A stretch of DNA of 64,000 bases from Dichetophora obliterata (Eukaryota > Arthropoda > Insecta > Diptera > Sciomyzidae). Under the pieces are notes generated by a model. It was not told the DNA's origin. It was given only the letters and a program-made list of their open reading frames with translations, and searched no databases. Positions 34,074 to 45,427 of this stretch are shown here, piece after piece (positions within the stretch are counted from its first letter, which is position 1; each line of letters begins with the position of its first letter). The DNA lies in assembly GCA_963920525.1 (NCBI GenBank), contig OY986439.1, forward strand, positions 36,807,819 through 36,871,818. Direction: 5' to 3'. The position numbers were made by a program, and so were the translations under genes.

Positions 34074-36310
34074 TAGGTTAGGTTAGGTTAAACCGGATGC
34101 CTTCGTGAAGGCTCACATAGACCAATTCAGGTCCTTAGTGGTACCGGTAGCGAACAAAAGGAACCTTTGTGTTTGTTCAAAAGTCTTTAAAGATTTGCGT
34201 TGAGTTCGCAAACCTTAGGAGGGATTCTAGAGACACCCTGGCTACATCTTTAAGAGACAGGAATGTCGATGAGCCTAGGTATTTTAGTCTCGATCTAAGT
34301 AGGGCGGGGCATGTGAATAGTAGGTGCTCCAGGATCTCCACTGTGCCGGGTTCTTTGCACTTCCTGCAGTTGTCATCCGTGGTGATGCCAAGCTTCCTCG
34401 CGTAGGCTGCCGTCATGCAATGACCAGTGAGCATGCCCACTAGCGTCCTGCAATCTTTGCGCGGGCATGTCAAGATGAACAGAGTTCGTTTTTCGCATTG
34501 TGCATTGCACATGATTTTCGAGATTTTGCACGATGTCGTATCTCTCCATCTACGATTCACTGCTAGTGTGGCTCTTTTTTCGAGGTTCCTGTACAACTCT
34601 TGTAGCGGAGTAAGTACATGTTCTGCGAGTTCTGATTCCAGCACGGCGCCTTCCTTTGCTAAACCATCTGCCATCTCGTTTCCCTCAATGCCCTGGTGGC
34701 TAGGGACCCAGTAGATGCGCACTCTTTTCGAAGCGCATAGTGCATCTAGTGCATCTCTGCCAGCCAAGACACTTTTGGACTTGATGCTAGCGGAGCGCAT
34801 GGATTTGATCGCCGCTTGACTGTCAACGAAAATGTTGATGTAAGAGTGTTGTGTGTCCATGATGAGGGCTATCTCAGCAGCCTTCCTTATGGCAAATATT
34901 CCCGCCTGGAAGATACTGCAGTAGTTCGGCAGTTTATATGGCTGCCTTATATTAGGCTCTGCGCAATACACCGCCGCACCTACCCCCGTAGGCATTTTGG
35001 AGCCGTCGGTAAATATGTTGACCGCCTGCTGTGCTTGTTTTATACCTTTGCACCAGTCATTTGGTCCCAGAAGAGTTCGTGCTTTGGAATTGACTATCCT
35101 GCGAGGCACCATGTAGTCCGTGCTACTAGGTAGATCCTTTCCGATTGTACAATGTCCAAAATTTTGAATGTGCATGTTGCCTGCTGCCGTAAGGCGTTTT
35201 GCCGTTTTTCTGGCTATTAGTTTTGCGAGTATGTCCAGGGGGTCCATACTTAAAATGGTTTCAAGCGCTTTAATTGGAGTTGACTTCAGTGCCCCCGTGA
35301 TGCATAGCGCTGCCTGCCGCTGAGTTTTCTCCAAGTGCCTGAGGAATGTTGATTTGTTCACAGCCGGCCACTACGCAATAATCCCATAGAGTAGAATAGG
35401 ACGCACTACCGTTATCAGAAAGGGTGAGAGACCCCAAGTACTGCCTAGCATCTTTTCGGATGAGTATAGTGCAATGGTGGATTTCTTCACCCTTTCTTCC
35501 ACGTTGGTTTTCCATGACAGCTTGCTGTCCAGGACGACTCCTAGATATTTTGTGTGAGTTTTCGGTATGAGACGTATATCGTTCAATTTCGGTGGTATCC
35601 ACTGTGGTATCTTGTACCTTTTCGTGAACATAACCAGATCCGTTTTCTCTGCATTAATACTAAGACCGACTGAATTTGACCATCTAAGTACATCTTTGAG
35701 TGGGCTCTCCATTATGGAGCTTACTGTTGTTAGACATTTCCCTGCTATAATAATGCTTATGTCGTCTGCATAGGCAGTTATCCTCGGAGCTCTACCTGCG
35801 AACTTTTCGAGTAGTTCATTAACTACCAGATTCCATAGTAGTGGCGAGAGGACCCCTCCCTGGGGTGTCCCACTGCGAGCTTCCCTTACCATGGATTTAG
35901 TGCCCCACTCAGCCCGCACCTTTCTGCAGCTTAGCAACTTGTCTAACCATAGGTTTATTGTCAGTGGTGCCTCTATTGCACGTAATCCACTAAGGATTGC
36001 GGTGGTTGATACATTGTTGAATGCACCTGAGATATCTAGAAACGCCCCGAGTGCGTATTCCTTGTGGTGGAGGGCTTTTTCTATGGTTACTACTAGGGAA
36101 TGTAGTGCCGTTTCAATCGATTTCCCTTTCGTGTATGCGTGCTGGTTGGTTGATAACTGGATTGAATTGTTTCTTAGGTGCAAGTCAATCAGTTTCTCGA
36201 GCGTTTTGAGTACAAAGGAGGTCAGACTTATTGGCCTGTAGTCTCTCGGACAGGGATGGCTACTCTTACCTGCCTTCGGTAAGAATACAACCCTCGCTGC
36301 TTTCTTAACT
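34074..36310 (-). mobile_element. 5'-truncated LOA-type LINE
   Basis: A minus-strand non-LTR retrotransposon copy with the rear half of the reverse transcriptase, the RNase H domain, a CxxC...H...C knuckle and a 3' end of three AACCT-type pentamers (34078-34093 on the plus strand as GGTTAGGTTAGGTT). It breaks off at about 36310 inside the reverse transcriptase, the usual result of incomplete target-primed reverse transcription. It is much richer in G+C than its surroundings. Confidence 0.85.
34177..36306 (-). pseudogene. LINE ORF2 fragment: reverse transcriptase plus RNase H, one stop
   Basis: One continuous minus-strand frame runs from about 36306 to 34177, broken only by a TAG at 35371-35373 where the family usually has tryptophan (GIIA, stop, WPAVNKS). 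Reverse transcriptase motifs in order: FLPKAGK, RDYRPISLTS, AFLDISGAFNNV, GTPQGGVLSPLLW and YADD. The RNase H part carries FTDGS, a glutamate in FQAGIFAIRKAAE, FVDSQAA and SHQGIEGNEMAD, so the acidic catalytic residues are present. It ends with CRKCKEPG...EHLLFTC, a zinc knuckle. The presence of RNase H and the AFLDISGAFNNV wording point to the LOA clade. The endonuclease and ORF1 are absent. Confidence 0.88.
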
Positions 36311-36513
36311 TACATTTTTTTGCTCATTTATTTTAAGAATTGACTGCACAATTTTTCGCATAAGAAAGGAATTCTGAAGATTTAAGAAATTGACTCAGTT
36401 CATTTTGATTTTCTTTTAGACACAAACCAATTGCTATTTTCCAACTTTAAAAACGACTAGAAAATTTAGGAAGTTTGGTGTCCATTTTCCTTTTTTTACA
36501 AATTTGATTTCCA

Positions 36514-36896
36514 CACAGTAAAAAATATGAGCATAAATTTTATAATATTTGGTATACATATAAATAAAAACCAAAAATGTTTTAAAAGTTATACCATCAA
36601 ATCGTATAAATTTTTCCGGACCATTTTTCTCGTCAGACCAATCGAAACCACTATATTTTTAAATTTCCCGATTTTGGTGAATTTTTTTCTTTCGAACCAG
36701 AATATATTTTGATTTACACATGACATATACATGACATATACATACACATGACAAAACACAATTTTTAAAGTATATTTGTTTTATTATTTTTATAATATTG
36801 AGTGGTATAAAATTTATAAATCATTTGGAATAAAAAAGTTTATACCACACAAATGTTATAAAAAAGATTAAATTTACCCTCAAATTTTTGACTGTG
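36514..36896. mobile_element. 383-bp MITE with CACAGT ends
   Basis: CACAGTAAAAAATATGAG at the left matches the complement of CTCAAATTTTTGACTGTG at the right. Further inside, ATTTTATAATATT-like blocks are also inverted. No coding capacity, and no clear target duplication. Confidence 0.55.
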
Positions 36897-37293
36897 CATA
36901 TGCAAAGTGCAAGAAAAATTTTTACGAGTAACCAGTAAATTCAGTTTAAAACTAAAAAAAAAATTTTGATTGTGAAAAAACAGTGATAAAATTATTCCTT
37001 CGTTAAAAAAAGCACGGTAAATTGTTTAACTAATATTTTTATAGTGTCTCAAACTTAAAATTCAACATGTTTTTCAGAATTCCAAAGTCTAGAAAAACAT
37101 TTAATGAAAAAGTGTATAGTAAAATGTTTACATAAATTACTCTCGAGTAACAGCGGGTATATCAGCTAGTTTTTTAATAAAAAGATTATGTATTGAATCA
37201 TTATGATAGATTTTATTTGAGCACAGATCAGCGTTACTAAAAGGGTTAATAAACCCCTTACGCAGTATGCGTGAGGGTATAAAAGTATGTGTA
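36897..37293. repeat. A+T-rich DNA with the end of an ACTAGCTG-type repeat
   Basis: On the minus strand from about 37175, ACTAGCTGATATACCCGCTG then TTACTCGAGAGTAA recalls the heads of the dispersed repeats at 5345 and 15826. The rest shows nothing. Confidence 0.35.
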
Positions 37294-37471
37294 CAAAAGT
37301 TTATTGCTCTGGGATAGGTTAGGTTGGGTTAAGTTAAAGTGACTGCCTCTCTCTTTTGAGACACACCAAGGGGTTAATTCACAATGGGCCTTATTGGCCT
37401 AAGTGGGTCTCAAAAGAAACAGCCCCTTTAACCGTATCAAACCTTACCTATCCCAGAGCAATAAACTTTTG
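37294..37471. repeat. 178-bp palindrome containing LINE-tail-like sequence
   Basis: CAAAAGTTTATTGCTCTGGG plus ATAGGT at the left is perfectly inverted at the right end. The inner halves (TTTTGAGAC / GTCTCAAAA) also pair, around GGCCTTATTGGCC. The left arm includes GGTTAGGTTGGGTTAAG, similar to LINE AACCT tails. Confidence 0.78.
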
Positions 37472-39255
37472 GTGTTTTTTTGAGAAATTTAATAAATTTC
37501 CAATTTCGGTTAAATGGGAGGTGGGCGTGTCATTTATCCACTTTAAACGAAATATTGTATAAACAATTATCTTATCCTATAACTTATTCTTGCAAGATTT
37601 CATGATTCTACAGTAACTTCTTCGATGTTTGTTCACTCACTATATTGGCGCGTTACACTGCAGGACGTGGCCATAAAAAGCCGGCTGCAACTCCGTCAAA
37701 CATATGATTACTAAATCAAATTTGCAGCGAAGCAGATTTAAAACAAACAAGTAGAAAATTTGTTCAATATATCTGCGTTCATAAGCAATAATCGCTTAAG
37801 TCAACTTAAGACAGAACTGAGTTATTGATGTAGATGTGTTCCAAGCATATAGCTTTATAAACACACAAAATCTGAATCTTCTAGCATGACTCTAGCCAAA
37901 GTTATGACACAAAAAAAAAAACCCTTCCATATAACATATATGGCGAAACTTTGAAATCAGACTTAAGCTGTTATCGCTTATCGCCACAGTTATGTAGATA
38001 TAGAATATTCTTAAAATCCAACAATTTCGGCACGTAATTTATTGCTAAAAAAATTAATAACAAACGGCAAAATTTGAGCTATTTGAGCTAAAAAAACTAT
38101 TCGTAAAATAAATAAGACCAATTTACAGAGAAAATAAATAAACATATTTATTAAAAACACAAAAAAACATATCGAATATTCGTTATTTAACCAAGCAACA
38201 CAATAAAAATTAGACGTAAAATATTTATTTTTGCAATTAGCAACAAGTTACTACAAACAAAACATTGTGGCAACACTGAAAATTAATGCAATTTTTTTTT
38301 TTGGAAAGTTAATACCTATCACAAATATTGAATTCAATTAATGCGCACGAAGTTGAAATTTGAAACTTTTCGTTTTAGTAAGTTTGTTTTTTTAACTATT
38401 TTCTGGCGAAATATCAGATTAATATTCTAGCAAAAAAACACTCGCACACTTAAAAGACACGCACACACTCATGAATTCGTCGTAAAAGTGGTTTGGAAAA
38501 TGTTGTTTAATGATAAAAGCGTGCTTTAATTAACCAGATAAATAGTTATAAAGATATAAAATACAATAGCCTAGATGCATTTATAGGCATAAAAGATACT
38601 CGAGATATCTTGAGCTACTTATGCGGTTAGCAGTTTGAAATTGCTAGTGCTTTCTAGCCACTAGTTGTAGCGGCAAAACGTATACTTTATAGAGATGGAC
38701 ATGAAAATATTTCCCTTTTTTGTCAATTTATAATGACTGTTACTCTCTCTGCTCGTCTGCGCTGTTGTTTGTAAGGCGTATTTATTTATGGGGTATTGTG
38801 TGGACCCTGTTTTTATGATCTTGAAATGGAAGCTGAAGTTGATCTCTTTTGGCGAACTGCCGACTATGTATATAATACACTCGTATCTGCAAGTGCACAC
38901 TGTTTATTTCTTGAGGTTTTAGAGTGAGTTTGTGTTGTTTGAATTTTCATTTATGGCAAGATGTTGCCTACTTCATTGTCGTGAAGAAAAATTTACTCTT
39001 TTTCAACATATTTTTTATTCTAAGTTTGTTTCACCGAAAATTTCCAACTTAAACTTTTATAGTTGCAGTATAATATTTATTGAATTTTTTTTTATCAAAT
39101 TTGGTCTGAAAATGTTAAAAAGTGCTTTGATGAACTTTTATTTGTTTTTTATGGTTGTTAATCTGCATTTATTTCTATCTACGATCCCAGAACTAAGTTA
39201 ATACAATTTAAAAGAGAAAATATATTGAGCGGATATTCAAATGAGCTGTAAATTG
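37472..39255. other. Single-copy A+T-rich DNA
   Basis: No gene or element recognised. Small open frames (for example 38932-39201) have no recognisable motif. Confidence 0.4.
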
Positions 39256-39986
39256 TACAGAAAAAAAATGTTGATATATTTTAAAGGCCTTGAATGGGTC
39301 TTTTTTGTAGTGTTTTTTTTTTGTAGCATTTTTATGAAAAACCATTTTTTTTTAACCTGAAATTTTCAGTCACATTTTTTATAGTCTTCGCAACAAATTT
39401 TTTATCTTTTTTATTAAGTATCGTGTTAAGGCATCAGTTTAAAAGGCCAACAACCAATATTAGGTTGGAATTCAAACGATTGCTATTTTTAAAAATTTAA
39501 AAATAAAAAATTCCTTCAAAAGATTTCCTGTTTTTTTATACCGAAAATTAAATTTTTTTATGTTAATACCAATGAAAATACAATATGATATATGTTATAA
39601 TTCAAAAAAAACTATAAGTATTCTTAAAAAGCCAAAAATTTAGAAAACCAAACATTTTTAATTTGTTAAAACTGTTACGATATTTGAAATAATGAAATTC
39701 TCGGCTTAAAAACAATTAATCTTTTAAAGGCATTTTTTAAAAAATTCGTTAAAAAAAGCAATCGTTGGAAACTCAAACTTAAATTGTATGCTAGAATTTG
39801 AAATTAATTCCTCAACATGACACTATATTAAAAAGATAAAAAATTTTTTGGATGGAGGACTATGAAAAATGTGAGCGAAAATTTCAGGTTAAAAAAAATA
39901 GTTTTTAATAAATATGCTACAGAAAAAATACACCACTTAAAATACCTTCTTCATCTTAACCTCATTCAAGGTCTTTAAAGTATATA
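39256..39986. mobile_element. Foldback element with about 260-bp arms
   Basis: ATATTTTAAAGGCCTTGAAT pairs with CATTCAAGGTCTTTAAAGTA at the other end. The match continues through TTTTAACCTGAAATTTTC, CTTTTTAATA and GCAATCGTT blocks. It ends just before the hAT element at 39990. A piece of its outer end (TTGTACAGAAAAAAA) recurs inverted at 42186-42204 on the far side of that element. Confidence 0.68.
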
Positions 39987-39989
39987 AAC

Positions 39990-42180
39990 CAGGGACTGAA
40001 AACCAGGGACAGCTATTTTCGAATTTTTTGTTCAAAAAGTCAAACGAAAAGAGTAAATCTTTTCGATATTTGAATACTATAGCAATGTGATGCTGGTTAG
40101 CTAAGGAAAAATAATCTTTAATGATATTAATATATCTGATTCTTTTTAAAAAGTCAATAAATAATCGTTGTTTTTTGACCAATTTTATTTCGATCAAAAA
40201 TAAAAGTTAACATTTTACTTTTATTTTTTGATCAAATATTTCAGTTGAAATTTGAATTTTATTTTTTTGATCAAAAGTAAAAGTAAAAATTTTTTCGATC
40301 AAAAATATAAGCTAAAATTTGACTTTTATTTATTTGATCAAATATTAAAGTTAAAATTTGACTTATTTTTTCAATCAAAATCAACAGTTAAAATTTGACT
40401 TTTATTTTTTCGATCAAAACTAAAAGTTGTATTTTATTTCCTATATCATCTGCTTGCAGTCGCTGTTCCAGTCGTTTAAATTATCGATTTCGATCGAAAA
40501 AATAATAGTTTATATTTAAAAAATAGTTTAAATTCTTAGAACATTAGAGCACATTTTTTATTCTTTTACACCTACATTGGTAACATTTTTGCACGGAAAA
40601 AAAATCATTTTTATTGATCTTCATATCGTTGTATTGAATCGCTTAGTGGCTTATAATTGCACATTCTGTTTTCATTAATTTCAGAAACGACTGAGGCAAT
40701 GACTACAAGCAGATGATAAAGCAATTAAAATTTGATTTTTACTTACGATCGAAAAGAAAAATAAATATTAACTGTTATTTTTGATGGAAAAACAAAAGTC
40801 AAATTTTAACTTTTATAATTGATCAAAAAAGTAAAAGTCAAATCTTAACTTTTATTATTTATCAAAAAAATATAAGTCAAATTTTAACTTTTATTTTTGA
40901 TCAAAAATTTAAAAGTAAAATTTTAACTTTTATTTGTGATCGAAAAAATAAAATTCAAATTTTAACTGTTATTTTCGATCGCAAATTAAAAGTCAAAAAT
41001 AAACTTTTTTTTTTAAAAAAATTAAAACAAAATTTTAACGTATATATTTTATCGAAAAAATTAAAGTCATATTTTAACTTTTAATTTTGATAAAAAAAAA
41101 TTTAATTTATTTTTGATCGAAACGCTTATGATATTTTCAAAAAAGTCAACAAAAAATCGTTATTTTTTGACCGATTTTATTTCGATAAAAAAAAGTTAAA
41201 ATTTGACTTTCATTTTTTAAACCAAACACAAAAGTTAAAATTTGACTTATATTTTGTGACAAAAATTAAAGTAAAAATTTGATTTTTATTTTTTCGATCA
41301 AAAATAAAAGTTAAAATTTGACTTTTGTTACTTCGATCAAAAATAAATGTTAAAATTTGACTTTTATTTTTTCGATAAAAAATAACAGTTAAAATTCGAC
41401 TTTCTTTTTCTTTCATTTTTAATTCATTTCGGAAACGACAAAGGCAATGACTACAAGCAGATGATAAAGCAATTAAAATTTGATTTTTACTAACGATCGA
41501 AAAAAGAAAAGAAATATTAACTGTTATTTTTGATCGAAAAATAAAGTAAAATTTTAACTTTTATTAGTGATCGAAAAATAAAAGTCAAATTTTGACTTTT
41601 ATATTTGATCAAAAAATTAAAAGTCAAATTTTAACTTATATATTTGATTGAAAAATAAAAGTCAAATTTTAACTGTTAATTTCGTTTGAAAATTAAAAGT
41701 AAAAAACTAACTTTTATTTTTTATCAAAAATATATTTGATCAAAAAATTAAAAGTCAAATTTTAACTTATATATTTGATCGAAAAATAAAAGTCAAATTT
41801 TAACTGTTATTTTCGTTTGAAAATTAAAAGTCAAAAATTAACTTTAATTTTTTTTTCAAAAAAATTAAAATAAAATTTTAGTTTATATATTTTATCGAAA
41901 AAATAAAAGTCATATTTTAGCTGTTAATTTTGATAAGAAAAAATAACAGTCAAATTTATTTTTGATCGAAATGAAATCAGTCAAAAAATAACCAGGGACC
42001 GTAACGTTTGTGATTTTTTTCCAAAAAAGTCAACAAAAAATCGTTATTTTTTGACCGATTTTATTTCGATAAAAAAAAAGTTAAAATTTGACTTTCATTT
42101 TTTAGACCAAAAACAAAAGTTAAGATTTGAAAATTCGGAAATTGAACTTTTTTGAAAAAAATTCTAACCGTTACGGTCCC
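39990..42180. mobile_element. hAT-type GATC-repeat palindrome, copy C
   Basis: Starts CAGGGACTGAAAACCAGGGAC (an end motif doubled at 39990 and 40004) and ends ACGGTCCC at 42180. Flanks ATATAAAC and TATAAATA are suggestive only. It shares with copies A and B the ATAGCAATGTGATGCTGGTT segment, the units of TTTTTGATCAAAAA with AAGTTAAAATTTGACTTT, and the core ATCATCTGCTTGCAGTCGCT / GATCTTCATATCGTTGTATT (40440-40720). Blocks at 41600-41705 and 41730-41835 are a local tandem duplication. Confidence 0.78.
41994..42180. mobile_element. 187-bp minimal derivative of the GATC-repeat hAT
   Basis: Bounded by CAGGGACCGTAACG on the left and CGTTACGGTCCC on the right, with only two or three repeat units between. 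It sits at the end of copy C and may be a nested short copy or an internal rearrangement. Confidence 0.55.
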
Positions 42181-42369
42181 TATAAATATTTTTTTCTGTA
42201 CAACTGACGGTTTTAAAGTTACAGCTATTTAAATACAGGCACAAATTGTATTTTTTTATGTTTCTTGTTATTTTTTTCAGTGCATAACTTTAAAAAAAAT
42301 TTTTTTCGCAAAAAAAGACACTAGCTGCGTTCCATTCGCTTCAAAACAATCCAAATTATTTTTTTTTAC

Positions 42370-44508
42370 ATGCAACCACCTATTGAGTTTAACTTTAAAA
42401 AAACAAACTACGTGATTTTGAAGAATAACTTGTCTAATATAAACTGGAATTCTATTCTAAATATTAATACAAATAGTTTATCTTCTCAGAGTCTTGATGA
42501 TGCGGTATATGCGTTTAATAGAACGCTCAATGATTGTTTTCTTAAAGCTGTTCCGCAAAGGAAAGCCTCCTTGACATCGGGTCCGGTATGGTATACAAAT
42601 GAATTAAGAAAAATGAGGAATTTGAAATCTAAATACTATAAAAAATATCAAAAAACACATAACATATGTGATTTTGGATGCTATACCTCGATTAAATACA
42701 GTTATCAACAGTTATGCAAACAATCCTATAATACCTACTTAACAAAAGTAAAATTAAACATCAAATCTGATGCTAAATCCTTCTGGAACTTTGTTAACAC
42801 AAAACGCAAGATTGATTCCTATCCTTCTTTTATGAAGTATAATTCGGTTGAGTCTGATAATGATAATAGTATTTGCAATCTTTTTGCTGACTTTTTCAAG
42901 TCGACTTATTCATCATCGTCCTATGATTATTTAAGTTATCCTTTCAATATTCAATCTGGGGATATATATTTCCCAATAATTGACACAAACACAGTCTTAT
43001 CATTTTTAAAAAATATTAAAACATCATATAAAAGTGGTCCTGATAACATACCTTCGTGTATATTAAAATACTGCTGTGAAGAATTAGTAACTCCAATCTC
43101 TTTACTATTTACTTCATCATTAAAATCCTGCTATTTTCCTGCAGCCTGGAAGCATTCATTTATCATTCCGCTGCATAAATCCGGAAATAGGTCTTTAATT
43201 GATAACTACCGTGGCATCGCAAAATTGAGCGCTTTGCCTAAACTTTTAGAGGCAATTGTTACATCACGACTATCGCATAGCGTTAAATCTTTAATGTCTC
43301 CTTTCCAACATGGATTCCTTTCTGGAAAATCCACTGTTACTAACCTTCTCGAATTTACATCAAAAACTATAGAAAACTTTGGAAAAGGCATGCAGACTGA
43401 TGTCATTTACACGGATTTTAGCAAAGCTTTTGACGTTGTAAATCACAAACTACTGATCTTAAAATTACATCTTGTTGGATTTCCTATACCGTTGGTAAAG
43501 TGGATTGAATCTTACTTAAGCAATAGAACACAATCTGTTCTTTTTAAGCTCAAGAAATCACACGAGTTTCCTGTTACTGCAGGAGTACCTCAAGGAAGTC
43601 ATCTTGGGCCTCTTCTGTTTCTACTTTTTATAAACGATTTGCCATCTGTCATAATGCATTCCAGCATCTTAATGTTTGCTGACGACGTCAAACTCTTGCT
43701 TTCTTTTAAAAATGATAATGACGCTGTATTTTTGCAAGCCGACATAGATCATCTTCATAACTGGTGCAAAACGAACCGTATGAACCTCAACATGAAGAAA
43801 TGCAAGCATATGTCTTTCTCGCGCAAACCACCAATTAAATGTACCTTCAAAATTTGTGGTTATCCATTGGAGTCCTTAGATAGCTTCAATGATCTTGGAG
43901 TTACAATGGATCCTAAACTACGCTTTAATATTCATGTAAATAAAATAATAAATAGAGCAAATAGTACTTTAGGATTTATTAAACGTTGGGCAAAAGAGTT
44001 TAATGATCCTTTCATAACGAAAACCTTATTCACTTCCCTAGTGCGGCCTATCTTAGAATACGCTTCAGTTGTTTGGTGCCCAAGATACGGTTGTTACATA
44101 GACGACATTGAATCAGTGCAGAAACAATTTCTTTTGTTTTGCTTAAGCTATCTTTATTGTAATACTGATTTTCACTTACCACCTTATGAATATCGGTTAC
44201 AACTCTTAAATATTCCGTCTTTAAAAAATCGGAGAATTATGATAAATGCTTGTTGGATTATAAAACTTTTACATGGCTATGTATACAGTCCATATTTATT
44301 GAGTAAAATATATTTTAATATTCCTCTTCGTCCTAGAAGATCTTTTGAGTTACTCCACATGAACTTTTGTAGAACTAATTATTTGCAAAATGAACCTCTT
44401 AGAAGCGCTTGCGGTGATTTTAATTTTGTATCTGATGTTATATCCTTAAGTGAATCCATGGACTCAATCAAACATAAAATTATAGATTACCTGCAGTACC
44501 GTCGTTGA
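42370..44508 (+). CDS. Non-LTR reverse transcriptase (712 codons, intact frame, N-terminus truncated)
   Basis: This polymerase would copy the element RNA into the genome by target-primed reverse transcription. Motifs in order, with rough residues: IIPLHKSGN (about 265) and DNYRGIAKLS (about 278), HGFLSGKSTVTNL (about 315), YTDFSKAFDVVNHKLL (about 347), GVPQGSHLGPLLF (about 405), FADDVKLL (436-443, the two catalytic aspartates), MNLNMKKCKHMSF (about 475) and the thumb segment with LGVTMD (about 512). No RNase H domain is visible. The first 100 residues match the linker that normally follows the endonuclease, so the ATG at 42370 is probably an internal methionine; the frame is open back to about 42325. 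There are no stops, so the copy is young. Clade (Jockey or CR1-like) is judged from motif wording only. Confidence 0.87.
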   Translation: MQPPIEFNFKKTNYVILKNNLSNINWNSILNINTNSLSSQSLDDAVYAFNRTLNDCFLKAVPQRKASLTSGPVWYTNELRKMRNLKSKYYKKYQKTHNICDFGCYTSIKYSYQQLCKQSYNTYLTKVKLNIKSDAKSFWNFVNTKRKIDSYPSFMKYNSVESDNDNSICNLFADFFKSTYSSSSYDYLSYPFNIQSGDIYFPIIDTNTVLSFLKNIKTSYKSGPDNIPSCILKYCCEELVTPISLLFTSSLKSCYFPAAWKHSFIIPLHKSGNRSLIDNYRGIAKLSALPKLLEAIVTSRLSHSVKSLMSPFQHGFLSGKSTVTNLLEFTSKTIENFGKGMQTDVIYTDFSKAFDVVNHKLLILKLHLVGFPIPLVKWIESYLSNRTQSVLFKLKKSHEFPVTAGVPQGSHLGPLLFLLFINDLPSVIMHSSILMFADDVKLLLSFKNDNDAVFLQADIDHLHNWCKTNRMNLNMKKCKHMSFSRKPPIKCTFKICGYPLESLDSFNDLGVTMDPKLRFNIHVNKIINRANSTLGFIKRWAKEFNDPFITKTLFTSLVRPILEYASVVWCPRYGCYIDDIESVQKQFLLFCLSYLYCNTDFHLPPYEYRLQLLNIPSLKNRRIMINACWIIKLLHGYVYSPYLLSKIYFNIPLRPRRSFELLHMNFCRTNYLQNEPLRSACGDFNFVSDVISLSESMDSIKHKIIDYLQYRR

Positions 44509-45267
44509 TTATGTAAAGTTCTTTCAAACATATATCTGATGCATCTGGTGATTTGTAAACACATTAATACAACAATCTAAATGGACCTAAGCGTAAAATG
44601 GAAAATTTTGGTGTATAATATATCTAAATAATCTGAATGGACCTAAACCTGGGATCTTCAATTGCCTCATATCTTCAAGATGGTTGTGACAACATTTGTT
44701 GACGGTACCGTGGTGTCTTGGTGTCTTTTTACCTCTTGAAACACTACGTTAGATCGATTTGTAATATATTAATATGAGTGGCCGATAAGACCTAGTTTGT
44801 CTTGGTGCCTGCGTTCGCAACTGGTTTTCTTTATTTTATGAAAATTGGTTTGGTGAAGTTGACCTAGTTTGTCGAGTAACCACCCTGTCAAGCCAGGATT
44901 TCACCGGCTTCAGGGAGACAGAACGATATATATTATATATATACCTATTGGAGTGGTGTTTTATTGGGTATGAGACCTTGTTTGTCACACGACTCCGCCG
45001 TATACAAAAATTGTTGCTAACTTGACCTTGTTTGTCTTGAAAACGCAACCCTGCTATGCTGTCTGATTTTATCGATTTTGACTTAACTTTTTTTCTATTA
45101 TTTTTTATACTTTAATAAAATTATATACTTTAAGCAATTTACTAAAACTTTTTAGTTTGTTAATAATACATTATTTCATTCAAAATCATACTTTATATTT
45201 TTGAATTGTATTAAATATCTTATTTTATAATTTTAAATTTGCTATAAAACCTGTTAAGGTTTAGCAA
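44509..45267 (+). other. LINE 3' untranslated region with repeated GACCTWGTTTGTC
   Basis: Four spaced copies of GACCT(A/T)GTTTGTC (near 44790, 44861, 44972 and 45026) and two of AATGGACCTAA (44579, 44635) lie in the 3' untranslated region. Such repeats might be bound by the element's own protein; that is inference. Confidence 0.7.
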
Positions 45268-45427
45268 TCAAGTAAATAAATAAATAAATAAATAAAAGCA
45301 AAAACAAAAATAATAAGCCTATAACAAATAGGATTATTTTTGCTATCCATATAAAATTGTGATATAGCCTTTAAAAAATTTGAAACACAGGTGCCGCACC
45401 TGTATATTTTTATGAGCTGTCATTTCA

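Larger units (their letters stand above)
42326..45296 (+). mobile_element. 5'-truncated Jockey/CR1-type LINE with TAAA tail
   Basis: It contains a full reverse transcriptase frame (42370-44508), a 3' untranslated region of about 790 bp and a terminal (AAAT)n run at 45268-45296, as expected for a LINE copied onto target DNA. The endonuclease and ORF1 are missing, so the copy was truncated at or near 42326. The block GCTGCGTTCCATTCGC just outside the left end is also found inverted at 45983-45999 (GCGAAAGGAACGCAGC). Confidence 0.8.

Noticed and set aside
34169..36241. Several plus-strand open frames across the LOA LINE
   Set aside because: Antisense shadows of the reverse transcriptase and RNase H coding region.
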